Shown here piece after piece: positions 36,771 to 45,039 of a stretch of 64,000 bases of DNA. The number at the start of each line of letters is the position of its first letter. Position 1 is the first letter of the stretch. This stretch comes from Pseudomonas sp. S31. Its GTDB lineage: Bacteria; Pseudomonadota; Gammaproteobacteria; Pseudomonadales; Pseudomonadaceae. The position numbers were made by a program, and so were the translations under genes. The DNA lies in the NCBI RefSeq assembly GCF_016648105.1, contig NZ_JACVVE010000025.1, positions 41,797 through 105,796 on the forward strand, in the 5' to 3' direction. The notes below the pieces were generated by a model. It did no database searches. It was given only the letters and a program-made list of their open reading frames with translations, and was not told the DNA's origin.

Positions 36771-37022
36771 ATGAACAACGTTCTGAAATTCTCTGCTCTG
36801 GCTCTGGCCGCAGTTCTGGCTACCGGTTGCAGCAGCGTATCCAAAGAAACCGAAGCTCGTCTGACTGCGACTGAAGACGCAGCAGCTCGCGCTCAAGCTC
36901 GTGCTGACGAAGCCTACCGTAAGGCTGACGACGCACTGGCAGCCGCTCAGAAGGCTCAGCAGACCGCTGACGAAGCCAACGAGCGCGCTCTGCGTATGCT
37001 GGACAAAGCCAGCCGCAAGTAA
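36771..37022 (+). CDS. oprI: Major outer membrane lipoprotein OprI (Lpp-like)
   Basis: 83 residues, the exact size of OprI. The signal peptide ends in the lipobox LATGC with lipidated Cys20. The mature part is an alanine-rich heptad coiled coil (AAARAQARADEAYRKADDAL...) ending in ASRK, whose Lys can be joined to peptidoglycan. It follows AAGGGGAAC. It links outer membrane and cell wall and is one of the most abundant proteins. The next gene is an L,D-transpeptidase, the enzyme class that makes this cross-link. Confidence 0.97.
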   Translation: MNNVLKFSALALAAVLATGCSSVSKETEARLTATEDAAARAQARADEAYRKADDALAAAQKAQQTADEANERALRMLDKASRK

Positions 37023-37043
37023 TAATCCTCACGGATTGTTCAG

Positions 37044-37073
37044 AAGCCGACCCACTTGTGGGTCGGCTTTTTT
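37044..37073 (+). terminator. Rho-independent terminator of oprI
   Basis: AAGCCGACCCAC pairs with GTGGGTCGGCTT, followed by TTTTT, about 22 bp after the oprI stop. Confidence 0.93.
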
Positions 37074-37108
37074 ATTGCTGTGTTAAACCGGCGTGACACA
37101 AACGAAGA

Positions 37109-37127
37109 GGCCTGCGCAAGGCAGGCC
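37109..37127 (-). terminator. Hairpin after the L,D-transpeptidase gene
   Basis: GGCCTGC pairs with GCAGGCC around GCAAG, about 20 bp past the stop on the minus strand, followed by a weak TCTTCGTTTG tail. Confidence 0.45.
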
Positions 37128-37147
37128 CCGGGTACCACGCTTAACCC

Positions 37148-38125
37148 TTACTGCAGTTCGGGCGGAATGCTCGACACCATCGGCTCGTTGCCCTGGTTAT
37201 TGGTCGGCACCGCGATTTCCACCGGCATGCCATCTTCGGCAGCAACCACGTCACGCACCATGTCCCAGTTCATGCGTAGGTTATTGGCCAAGTCTTCACG
37301 CTTGAGCAGCGCATTGATCACCGCAGTATGCTTGTCGACCACCGAGGGGTTGCCCTTGTCGTCGAGCGGGGTATGCGCTTCGAGGTAGACCTTGCCGCCA
37401 CTCACACCGAACTTGTACGGCTCGTTGATGATACGCACCGAGGTACCGACCGGCACCATCTGCGACAGTGCCAGCACGTTGTTGTTGAGCATACGGAAGC
37501 AGCCGTGACTGGTGCGCATGCCGATGCCGAACTTCTTGTTCGAACCGTGGATCAGGTAGCCCGGTACGCCCAGGGTGAACTTGAACGGCCCCAGTGGATT
37601 GTCTGGGCCCGCAGGCACCACCGCAGGCAGAATGTCACCATCGGCGGCATGCTCGGCGCGAATGGAAGCCGGCGGCGTCCAGGTCGGGTTCGGCGTCTTG
37701 GCGGTGATCTTGGTGTGTGCGATCGGCGAGCCCCAGCCCTCACGACCAATACCCAGCGGGAAGGTATAGACCTTGTTCTCGCCCTTCGGGTAGTAGTAGA
37801 GGCGGTATTCGGCGAGGTTGATGACGATGCCCTCGCGCGGCCCCGGCGGCAGAATGTAACGGGTCGGCAGGATGATTTCGGTACCGGCGCCCGGCAGCCA
37901 TGGGTCGACGCCCGGGTTGGCGGCGATCATTTCCAGGTAGCCGAGGTCGTTGGCCGTGCCGATGTCGGCGAAGGTGTCTTCGTACTTGGCCTTGATGACC
38001 TGCACCTGGCCAACCACGTCTTCACCGGGTGGCGGCAGGGGCAGCTCCAGGGCAGCAGCAGGCCCCGCTACCAGCAGGGCGGCCAGGGACAGGCAACGGG
38101 TGACGGCGGGAAAGCGCGGCAACAT
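37148..38125 (-). CDS. L,D-transpeptidase (ErfK/YbiS/YcfS/YnhG family)
   Basis: 325 residues with a signal peptide (about 25 residues). The YkuD catalytic domain at about 95-235 ends in the active-site motif IHGSNKKFGIGMRTSHGCFRM, with the nucleophilic Cys and preceding His. GTEIILPTRYILPPGPREGIVINLAEYRLYYYP is the typical entry. It forms meso-DAP-meso-DAP links or attaches lipoprotein to peptidoglycan. Its convergent neighbour oprI is a natural substrate. Confidence 0.9.
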   Translation of the reverse strand: MLPRFPAVTRCLSLAALLVAGPAAALELPLPPPGEDVVGQVQVIKAKYEDTFADIGTANDLGYLEMIAANPGVDPWLPGAGTEIILPTRYILPPGPREGIVINLAEYRLYYYPKGENKVYTFPLGIGREGWGSPIAHTKITAKTPNPTWTPPASIRAEHAADGDILPAVVPAGPDNPLGPFKFTLGVPGYLIHGSNKKFGIGMRTSHGCFRMLNNNVLALSQMVPVGTSVRIINEPYKFGVSGGKVYLEAHTPLDDKGNPSVVDKHTAVINALLKREDLANNLRMNWDMVRDVVAAEDGMPVEIAVPTNNQGNEPMVSSIPPELQ

Positions 38126-38241
38126 CCGGTAAATCCTTCGAAAGATGAGTCAAGACGGTCGATTGTACACCTGCCCCGATACAAGCGGGAGGCATTGGCA
38201 GCGGGCAAGCGTTTCAGATGATGAAAGGTGCCCCAAGCGCC

Positions 38242-38523
38242 CTAGAGTTGCGGCCACACCGGGCGCATGCCGCAGCGCTGGGCCTCGAGGATCGCCCGAC
38301 ACAGCGGGCACAGGCGGCCGTCGCGGTAGATCGAGCGGGCGACGCCTGACCAGCGTGGCTGCGCCGGCAGCAGCCCACCGCACAAGGTGCGGTCGGCCGG
38401 CACGCCCAGCTCGAGCTGACGCGCCACCAGGTGGACGCGGATTTCCTGGCAGGCGAACAGGTCGAGCTGCTCATCGGGCTCGATCAGTTGGTAGGCATAC
38501 AAGGACCAGGCAGGGCGCGGCAT
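38242..38523 (-). CDS. Conserved hypothetical protein with zinc-ribbon-like cysteines
   Basis: 93 residues, no signal peptide or membrane helix. It has CGG and a late CPLCRAILEAQRCG cluster, giving a possible Cys-x2-Cys metal site. ATG 38523 was preferred over the ATG at 38553 because a GAG lies upstream at usable spacing. Function is unknown. It lies between the L,D-transpeptidase and tesA, all on the minus strand. Confidence 0.65.
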   Translation of the reverse strand: MPRPAWSLYAYQLIEPDEQLDLFACQEIRVHLVARQLELGVPADRTLCGGLLPAQPRWSGVARSIYRDGRLCPLCRAILEAQRCGMRPVWPQL

Positions 38524-38581
38524 CGGGGGCTCTCGAAACGGGGGGCGCAACATTAGCCGAAAGCCGCCCCCGTTTAAAGCG

Positions 38582-39187
38582 TCACAGCAAGGGTTTTATC
38601 GCCGGCCAGGCATTTTCCAGCAAGCGTTGCTGCGCGCCCTGCGCCGGGTGGATACCGTCGGCCTGCATCATGCCGGGCTCCCCGCCCACGCCGTCGAGGA
38701 AGAACGGCACCAGCGCCACCTGCTTTTCACTCTCCAGCTGCGCATACACCTGGGCGAACGCCGTGGTGTAACGTGCGCCGTAGTTGGGCGGCAGGCGCAT
38801 GCCGAGCAACACCACCTTGGCTCCGGCCTGGCGCGAACGCTCGATCATCGAGGCAAGATTTTGTTGCAATTGCGCTGGCGGCTGCCCGCGCAGGCCGTCA
38901 TTGCCACCCAGCTCCAATACCACGACGCTCGGCTTGTGCGCCGCAAGCAGCGCCGGCAGCCGCGCCAGGCCACCGGCACTGGTGTCGCCACTGATCGAGG
39001 CGTTGACCACCTGATCGTCGAAACCTTCGTCCTTGAGCCGTGTCTGCAACAAAGACACCCACCCCTGGCGGGTATCCAGGCCAAAACCGGCGCTGATACT
39101 ATCGCCGACAACCAGCAACGTTCCCGCCGCCGCGCTCTGGGCCAGGCAATACAGGGCCAGACCGGCACTCAACCACCACACTCGCAT
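38582..39187 (-). CDS. tesA: Multifunctional acyl-CoA thioesterase / arylesterase TesA
   Basis: 201 residues, a GDSL/SGNH hydrolase. Signal peptide of about 21 residues, then VVGDSISAGFGLD (Ser at about 30 in block I), SGDTSAGG (block II), GGNDGLRG (block III) and DGIHP (block V with Asp and His). It hydrolyses acyl-CoA, esters and lysophospholipids in the periplasm. ATG 39187 follows GGAG. It is divergent from the ABC transporter gene as in E. coli tesA-ybbA, with 10 bp between start codons. Confidence 0.93.
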   Translation of the reverse strand: MRVWWLSAGLALYCLAQSAAAGTLLVVGDSISAGFGLDTRQGWVSLLQTRLKDEGFDDQVVNASISGDTSAGGLARLPALLAAHKPSVVVLELGGNDGLRGQPPAQLQQNLASMIERSRQAGAKVVLLGMRLPPNYGARYTTAFAQVYAQLESEKQVALVPFFLDGVGGEPGMMQADGIHPAQGAQQRLLENAWPAIKPLL

Positions 39188-39197
39188 CGGATTCTCC

Positions 39198-39884
39198 ATG
39201 GGCCCCAGCATTCTCGTTGCGCAGCACCTTAGCAAAGTGGTCCCCAGCGCGGAAGGCGACCTGACCATCCTCCACGCACTGTCCCTCGACCTGGCCGCGG
39301 GCGACAGCCTGGCCATCGTCGGCGCCTCGGGCTCGGGCAAGTCGACCCTGCTGGGCCTGCTCGCAGGGCTCGACCGCCCCAGCGCCGGCAAGGTCATCCT
39401 CGCCGGCCACGACCTGGGGCCGCTCGATGAAGACCAGCGAGCGCGGGTGCGCGCCGAGCATGTCGGCTTCGTGTTCCAGTCATTCCAGTTGCTCGACAGC
39501 CTCAACGCCCTGGAGAACGTCATGCTGCCCCTGGAGCTCGACGGCCGCCGCGATGCCCGCGAGCAAGCCCGCACCCTGCTCGAACGGGTCGGCCTGGGCA
39601 AGCGCCTGAGCCACACGCCGCGCCAGCTGTCCGGTGGCGAACAGCAACGCGTCGCCATCGCCCGCGCGTTTGCCGCCCAGCCTTCGGTGCTGTTCGCCGA
39701 CGAGCCCACCGGCAACCTCGACAGCCACACCGGCGAGCGCATCAGCGACCTGCTGTTCGAACTGAACAAGGAACGCGGCACCACCCTGGTGCTGGTCACC
39801 CACGACGAACGCCTGGCCCGCCGCTGCCGGCGGCTCATTCGCCTGGAAGCCGGGCACATGGTCGCCCCGGTAGCAACGCCATGA
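39198..39884 (+). CDS. ABC transporter ATP-binding protein, YbbA-like
   Basis: 228 residues: Walker A GASGSGKST near residue 44, signature LSGGEQQRVAIARA near 144, Walker B VLFADEP, and switch His in THDERLARR. It belongs to the MacB/LolD-type family that energises FtsX-like permeases. No clear ribosome site precedes ATG 39198; the leader lies inside tesA. Its stop overlaps the permease start by 4 bp. Confidence 0.9.
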   Translation: MGPSILVAQHLSKVVPSAEGDLTILHALSLDLAAGDSLAIVGASGSGKSTLLGLLAGLDRPSAGKVILAGHDLGPLDEDQRARVRAEHVGFVFQSFQLLDSLNALENVMLPLELDGRRDAREQARTLLERVGLGKRLSHTPRQLSGGEQQRVAIARAFAAQPSVLFADEPTGNLDSHTGERISDLLFELNKERGTTLVLVTHDERLARRCRRLIRLEAGHMVAPVATP

Positions 39885-42388
39885 CCCGCCTGCCGCTGAT
39901 CCGCCTGTGCGGCCTGGCACTGCGCCAACTGCTGCGCGATACCCGCGCCAGCGAAGTGCGCGTGCTGTTCTTCGCCCTCTTGGTGGCCGTGGCCGCCAGC
40001 ACGGCAATCGGCTACTTCGGCGCCCGCCTCAATGGCGCCATGCAGTTGCGCGCCAGTGAATTCCTCGGCGCCGACCTGGTGCTCCAGGGCACCTCGCCGG
40101 CCCGCCAGGCACAGCTCGACGACGGCCTCGACCTGGGCCTGAAGCACGCGCAGGTCGTGGAATTCACCAGCGTGGTCGGCAGCGATGCCGGCATCCAGCT
40201 GTCCAGCGTCAAGGCCGCCGATGGTGCCTACCCGCTGCGCGGCCAGGTCCGCAGCGCCGCCGCACCCTACGGCGAGGAAAGCGCCGGCGGCGGCCCCGCG
40301 CCCGGCGAAGCCTGGGTCGAGCCGCGCCTGCTGGCGGCGTTGGGCCTGGCGATCGGCGACAGCATCGACGTCGGCTCCAAGACACTGCGCATGACTCGGG
40401 TACTGACCTACGAACCGGACCGCGCCAACAATTTCTACAGCCTCACCCCAAGGGTGATGATCAACCTCGCCGACCTCGAGGCCACGGGGGTCATTCAGCC
40501 GGGCAGCCGGGTCACCTACCGCGACCTGTGGCGCGGCGATACCGAAGCCCTGGCCACCTACCGGCAAAGCGTGGAAAAGAACCTGGCAGCCAACCAGCGC
40601 CTGCGCGACACCCGCGACGGCAACCGGCAGATCGGCGGCGCCCTGGGCAAGGCCGAACGCTACCTGAACATGGCCAGCCTGGTCGCCGTGCTGCTGGCCG
40701 GGGTGGCCGTGGCCCTGTCGGCCAGCCGCTACGCCGCACGCCGCCTGGACGCGAGCGCCCTGCTGCGCTGCCTGGGCCTTTCCCGGCGCGAAGCACTGGG
40801 CCTGTACTGCATGCAACTCGCCGCCCTGGGTCTGGCCGCCGCACTCGGCGGCGCCCTGCTCGGCTGGCTGGCACAGCTTGGACTGTTCCGCCTGCTGCAC
40901 GATCTGTTGCCCAGCGTGGTGCCGCCAGGCGGGCTGGCACCGGCACTGGCCGGAATCGGCACCGGGCTGGTGGCGCTGGCCGGTTTCGCCCTGCCACCAC
41001 TGGCGGCACTGGGCAAGGTGCCGCCACTGCGCGTGCTGCGCCGCGACCTGCTGCCGGTACCGCCGAGCAGCTGGCTGGTGTATGGCGCCGCCCTGCTCGC
41101 CCTGGGCCTGATCATGTGGCGCCTGAGCCTCGACCTGCTACTGACCTTCGCCCTGCTGGGCGGTGGCCTGGTCGCCGCGCTGTTGCTCGGCGGCCTCCTA
41201 CTGCTCGGCCTGCGCAGCCTGCGACGGCTGCTGGCCGGCGCGCCGCTGGCCTGGCGCCTGGGCCTGGGCCAACTGCTGCGCCACCCTACCGCCGCCGCCG
41301 GCCAGGCCCTGGCCTTTGGCCTGATCCTGCTGGCCATGGCCCTGGTCGCCCTGCTGCGCGCCGAACTGCTCGACACCTGGCAGGCCCAACTGCCCAAGGA
41401 CGCACCCAACCATTTCGCCCTGAACATCCTCCCGGACGACCGCGAGCCCTTCGCCCAGCACCTGCGCGAGGTCAACGCGTCCTCTGCGCCGTTGTACCCG
41501 GTCACGCCCGGGCGGCTCATCCAGATCAACGAGCAACCGGTGCAACAGATCGTCAGCAAGGACTCGGCCGGTGAGCGCGCCGTGCAACGTGACCTCAGCC
41601 TGACCTGGGCCAACGACCTGCCCACCGGCAACAGCCTGACCGCCGGCGACTGGTGGCAGTCAGCCCCCAGCGACGCGCAAATCCCTGGCGTGTCGGTGGA
41701 AGCGGAACTGGCCAGCAGCCTGAAGCTGCAACTGGGCGATCTGCTGACCTTCGACATCGGTGGCGAGCAGCACCAGGCCCGCGTCACCAGCCTGCGCAGC
41801 GTGCACTGGGACAGCTTCCAGCCGAACTTCTACATGATCTTCCAGCCCGGCACCTTGCAAGGCCTGCCGACCACCTACCTGACCAGCTTCTACCTGGCAC
41901 CGGGACACGACCTCGACGTGGTCGCGCTGTCACGCGCCTTCCCGGCAGTCACCATCCTCCAGGTCGACGCCCTGCTGGACCAACTGCGCAGCATCCTCGC
42001 CCAGGTCACCCTGGCCGTGGAATACGTGCTGCTGTTCGTCCTCGCGGCCGGCCTGACCGTGTTGTTCGCCGGGCTGCAGGCCACCCTCGACGAACGCATC
42101 CGCCAGGGCGCCCTGCTGCGCGCGCTCGGCGCGGCACGCCCGCTACTGGTCAAGGCCCGGCGCATCGAGTTCGGCCTGCTGGGGGCGGCCAGCGGCCTAC
42201 TGGCCGCCCTGGGCTGCGAGGTGATCACCCTGGTGCTGTACCGCTATGCCTTCGACCTGCAATGGAGTCCGCACCCCTGGCTTCTGCTGTTGCCACTGGC
42301 CGGCGCGCTGCTGGTCGGTGGCGCCGGAGTACTCGGCACCCGCCGGGCACTGAACGCCAGCCCCCTCACGGTCCTGCGCGAAGGGTAA
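39881..42388 (+). CDS. ABC transporter permease, YbbP/FtsX-MacB-like
   Basis: 835 residues. A first helix at about 25-42 and a large periplasmic domain (43-255) precede the first FtsX-like block of helices (256-450); a second periplasmic domain (about 505-705) precedes a closing FtsX block (about 710-835). This doubled FtsX layout is that of E. coli YbbP. With the YbbA-like ATPase it forms a pair predicted to move lipophilic molecules or lipoproteins; cargo is not known. tesA linkage suggests a lipid role. Confidence 0.88.
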   Translation: MTRLPLIRLCGLALRQLLRDTRASEVRVLFFALLVAVAASTAIGYFGARLNGAMQLRASEFLGADLVLQGTSPARQAQLDDGLDLGLKHAQVVEFTSVVGSDAGIQLSSVKAADGAYPLRGQVRSAAAPYGEESAGGGPAPGEAWVEPRLLAALGLAIGDSIDVGSKTLRMTRVLTYEPDRANNFYSLTPRVMINLADLEATGVIQPGSRVTYRDLWRGDTEALATYRQSVEKNLAANQRLRDTRDGNRQIGGALGKAERYLNMASLVAVLLAGVAVALSASRYAARRLDASALLRCLGLSRREALGLYCMQLAALGLAAALGGALLGWLAQLGLFRLLHDLLPSVVPPGGLAPALAGIGTGLVALAGFALPPLAALGKVPPLRVLRRDLLPVPPSSWLVYGAALLALGLIMWRLSLDLLLTFALLGGGLVAALLLGGLLLLGLRSLRRLLAGAPLAWRLGLGQLLRHPTAAAGQALAFGLILLAMALVALLRAELLDTWQAQLPKDAPNHFALNILPDDREPFAQHLREVNASSAPLYPVTPGRLIQINEQPVQQIVSKDSAGERAVQRDLSLTWANDLPTGNSLTAGDWWQSAPSDAQIPGVSVEAELASSLKLQLGDLLTFDIGGEQHQARVTSLRSVHWDSFQPNFYMIFQPGTLQGLPTTYLTSFYLAPGHDLDVVALSRAFPAVTILQVDALLDQLRSILAQVTLAVEYVLLFVLAAGLTVLFAGLQATLDERIRQGALLRALGAARPLLVKARRIEFGLLGAASGLLAALGCEVITLVLYRYAFDLQWSPHPWLLLLPLAGALLVGGAGVLGTRRALNASPLTVLREG

Positions 42389-42393
42389 TGAGG

Positions 42394-42430
42394 CAGGGGA
42401 ACCTGGCATTTCATGAATGCCTTTCCCCTG
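42394..42430. terminator. Convergent hairpin terminator between the ABC permease and IclR genes
   Basis: CAGGGGAA (42394-42401) pairs with TTCCCCTG (42423-42430), and inner GGCATT pairs with AATGCC. The stem is long; no strong T-tract is present on either side. Confidence 0.65.
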
Positions 42431-42443
42431 GCTGAATGAAACC

Positions 42444-43256
42444 CTATTCCTGCCGAGTGCCTGGGCGCTGCGGGAACAGTGAACGACTGATGAACCGAGC
42501 CGCCTCATGCAGACTGGCGCCGACCTGCTCCAGCTCGGCGCGCTCATGCTGGGCGCTGATACCAATGCCCGAGATCACGAAGCGCGGTTGACGATCGTGG
42601 TCGGTGATGGCACTGGCCACCATGCTGACGCCCCGGTACAGGTGATCCTGGTCGATGGCCCACCCCAATTCAAGGGCGGTCGCGGCGTCGTTGCGATACG
42701 CCTCGAAGCTCGGCGGGTTCTCCCAGCGCACTCGGGTCAGGCGCCGGCGCAGCTCGTCGTCCGGCAACTGGCGCAGGCCAGAGATGCAACGCCCAGCGGC
42801 CCCGACCAGCTCCGGCAGGCGCGAACCGAGGGCGACGTTGACGTGCGCCACCGACGGCGCCGAAACCGCGATGACGCGGATGTGCGCATCGTCGGTGACC
42901 TGCCACAGGGTGATCAGGATCTGGTGCGTGGTGCTCAGGCGCTCCAGCTCCGGCTGGATCAGATCGGCGTAGCTGCGCCCGACGAAGCTCACCGCCAGCT
43001 CCGACAACCCCAACCCCAACCGATAGGTCTTGGCCTCGTTGTCGAACGAGGTCAATTGTTCATTGCTCAAGGTGCGCAGGATGTTGAAGGTGGTGCTCGG
43101 GCTGATGCCCGTGGCCCGGGCGATCGCGGCCACGCCTTCGGCGCTTTCGGCATTGGCCAGGTGGCGGAGGATCTGGATGGCATTCACCACGGCACCGACA
43201 TCCTTGCCGCTGGAACGCTTGGCTTGTGGCTCGTCGGCAGTATTTTCGGTCTTCAT
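42444..43256 (-). CDS. IclR family transcriptional regulator of the acyl-CoA cluster
   Basis: 270 residues. The N-terminal winged helix (NAIQILRHLANAESAEGVAAIARATGISPSTTFNILRTL) is typical of IclR, followed by the effector domain, with GRCISGLRQL and AIDQDHLYRGVSMVASAI. The start at ATG 43256 (MKTENTAD) is chosen; another ATG at 43277 is possible, neither with a strong ribosome site. It is divergent from the 12-gene cluster and most likely controls it; the effector would be the substrate or its CoA ester. Confidence 0.87.
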   Translation of the reverse strand: MKTENTADEPQAKRSSGKDVGAVVNAIQILRHLANAESAEGVAAIARATGISPSTTFNILRTLSNEQLTSFDNEAKTYRLGLGLSELAVSFVGRSYADLIQPELERLSTTHQILITLWQVTDDAHIRVIAVSAPSVAHVNVALGSRLPELVGAAGRCISGLRQLPDDELRRRLTRVRWENPPSFEAYRNDAATALELGWAIDQDHLYRGVSMVASAITDHDRQPRFVISGIGISAQHERAELEQVGASLHEAARFISRSLFPQRPGTRQE

Positions 43257-43396
43257 ATTCTGTATTCTGATTGACATTCGGTATTTGGAATTTATTCTAA
43301 CCCTGCGACGCCTGCAACAGCCATCTGGACGGCCAGCAGCGCATCGGCGACAACGCACTGTGCAACAAAGCAGAACAACAACAAAGGAGAAACCTC
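43257..43396. promoter_or_regulatory. Divergent control region of the acyl-CoA cluster
   Basis: 140 bp between the IclR start and the DUF35 start. Motifs of the form ATTCtgTATTCtg and ATTCggTATTTgg (43258-43290), some with ATTC...GAAT symmetry, are plausible IclR contacts. The rest is GC-rich with AACAACAACAAAGGAG before the DUF35 start, a good ribosome site. Confidence 0.35.
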
Positions 43397-43783
43397 ATGC
43401 TGGATTTCCCCGACCACAGCATGCCAGGGCCCGAGGCACAGTACCTCGCGTTTCTCGGCCAAGGTCATTTCATGTTGCAGCGCAGCGCCTCCACCGGCCA
43501 GCACGTGTTCTACCCTCGCACCCAAGTGCCAGGTAGCGGCGAAACCGACCTGGAGTGGGTACCAGCCAGTGGCATGGGCACCCTCTACGCCCTCACCGTC
43601 AACCGCGCTCGCGGCGGTGACCACAACATTGCCCTGGTCGACCTCGACGAAGGCGTGCGCATGATGTCGCGCATCGAAGGCCACCTGAGTGTGCCCATCG
43701 GCAGCCGCCTCAAGGCACGCATCGTCGACCAGGATGGCAGCCCGGTCGTGGTCTTCGAACCCGCAGCGGAGGTACAAGCATGA
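43397..43783 (+). CDS. DUF35 OB-fold protein lacking the zinc-ribbon cysteines
   Basis: 128 residues. The layout is that of the DUF35 family: N-terminal helix (EAQYLAFLGQGHFMLQR), ribbon region, then an OB-fold (ASGMGTLYALTVNRARGG...IGSRLKARIV). DUF35 ribbons usually bind zinc through four Cys; this protein contains no Cys at all. DUF35 proteins pair with thiolase-fold partners; with Ltp2 they make a retro-aldolase. Its stop overlaps the thiolase-like gene by 4 bp, supporting a complex. First gene of the cluster. Confidence 0.85.
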   Translation: MLDFPDHSMPGPEAQYLAFLGQGHFMLQRSASTGQHVFYPRTQVPGSGETDLEWVPASGMGTLYALTVNRARGGDHNIALVDLDEGVRMMSRIEGHLSVPIGSRLKARIVDQDGSPVVVFEPAAEVQA

Positions 43784-44931
43784 GCCAGGCCCTGCGCGGC
43801 AAGACCGCCATCGTCGGCATCGGCAGCGCCGGCATCGGTGAAGCCCCCGGCTACAGCGCCATGGAACTGCTCGGCCAGGCCTCGCTCAAGGCCATCGCCG
43901 ATGCCGGCTTGAAGCTTGCCGACATCGATGCGGTATTCGCCGCCACCAGTTCCCATGCCTTCCCTACCCTGTCGGTCTGCGAATACCTGGGTATCAAGCC
44001 GAAATTCGTCGACGGCACCAATATCGGCGGTTCCAGCTTCGAACTGCACCTGCTGCAGGCCACCCTGGCCCTGCAAGCCGGATTGTGCGATGCCGCGCTG
44101 ATCTGCTACGGCTCCAACCAGCGCACCGCTGGCGGCAAGCTGGTATCGATGAGCGAGCCCCAGTGGCATGAGACGCCCTACCACCCACGCCACCCGATCA
44201 CCGCCTATGGCCTGGCTGCCAGCCGCCACATGCACCAGTACGGCACCACCCGCGAGCACCTGGCCGAAGTGGCCGTGGCCGCCCGAGGCTGGGCCAACCT
44301 CAACCCCGAGGCCTTCGCCCGCGGCCCGCTCAGCCTCGATGAGGTGCTGGCCTCACGCATGGTCAGCGACCCGCTGAGCAAGGCCGACTGCTGCCTGGTC
44401 ACCGATGGCGCGGGCGCCTGCGTGGTGGTCCGCGCCGACCGTGCCCGCGACCTGCCCAACGAGCCGGTGTACTTCCTGGGCGCCGCCGGAGCGCAATGGC
44501 ACCGCTCCATCGCCGCCATGCCAGACCTGACCGTCACCGCCGCCTCGGAAAGCGGACCGCGAGCCATGCAGATGGCCGGCGTGCAGCATGCCGACATCGA
44601 CCTGGTGATGCTTTACGACGCCTTCACCATCAACACCCTCCTGTTCCTCGAAGACCTCGGCTTCTGCCCCAAGGGCGAAGGTGGCCGTTTCGTCGAGGGT
44701 GGGCGCATCGCCCCTGGCGGCGAGCTGGCGGTGAACACCAATGGCGGTGGGCTGTCCTGTGTGCATCCAGGGATGTACGGCATGTTCCTGATCATCGAGT
44801 CGGTCACCCAGTTGCGCCGCCAGGCCGGCGAACGCCAGCTGAAGAAGGCCGATATCGCACTGCTGCACGGCAACGGCGGTACGTTGTCCAGCCAGGTCAC
44901 GGCACTGCTCGGCACCCAGGCCACGCTTTGA
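43780..44931 (+). CDS. Thiolase-fold protein of the SCP-x/Ltp2 group lacking the nucleophilic Cys
   Basis: 383 residues, thiolase superfamily (AIVGIGSAGIGEAPG..., ADIDAVFAATSS). In SCP-x thiolases the nucleophile is in NNNCATGS; the aligned stretch here reads DGTNIGGSS (about residues 86-94), with no Cys. GGLSCVHPGMYG (near 322) and HGNGGTLSS (near 364) replace the usual His and CxGxG motifs. These changes are typical of Ltp2-type proteins, which with a DUF35 partner catalyse retro-aldol cleavage of beta-hydroxyacyl-CoA. Classical thiolysis is therefore unlikely. It overlaps the DUF35 gene. Confidence 0.82.
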   Translation: MSQALRGKTAIVGIGSAGIGEAPGYSAMELLGQASLKAIADAGLKLADIDAVFAATSSHAFPTLSVCEYLGIKPKFVDGTNIGGSSFELHLLQATLALQAGLCDAALICYGSNQRTAGGKLVSMSEPQWHETPYHPRHPITAYGLAASRHMHQYGTTREHLAEVAVAARGWANLNPEAFARGPLSLDEVLASRMVSDPLSKADCCLVTDGAGACVVVRADRARDLPNEPVYFLGAAGAQWHRSIAAMPDLTVTAASESGPRAMQMAGVQHADIDLVMLYDAFTINTLLFLEDLGFCPKGEGGRFVEGGRIAPGGELAVNTNGGGLSCVHPGMYGMFLIIESVTQLRRQAGERQLKKADIALLHGNGGTLSSQVTALLGTQATL

Positions 44932-45039
44932 AGTTCGCGTAGCACGCGCCCGGCGGCCATGCCTTGGCCTGCCGTGGACACACTCGCCCTCGCGCCGGGC
45001 GAACGGTCCGGCACACGTCAACGTTTCAGGTGGAACATC

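Noticed and set aside
38582..40900. A 772-codon minus-strand frame fusing tesA to upstream sequence.
   Set aside because: Only residues from 39187 match TesA; the rest is antisense to the ABC transporter genes.
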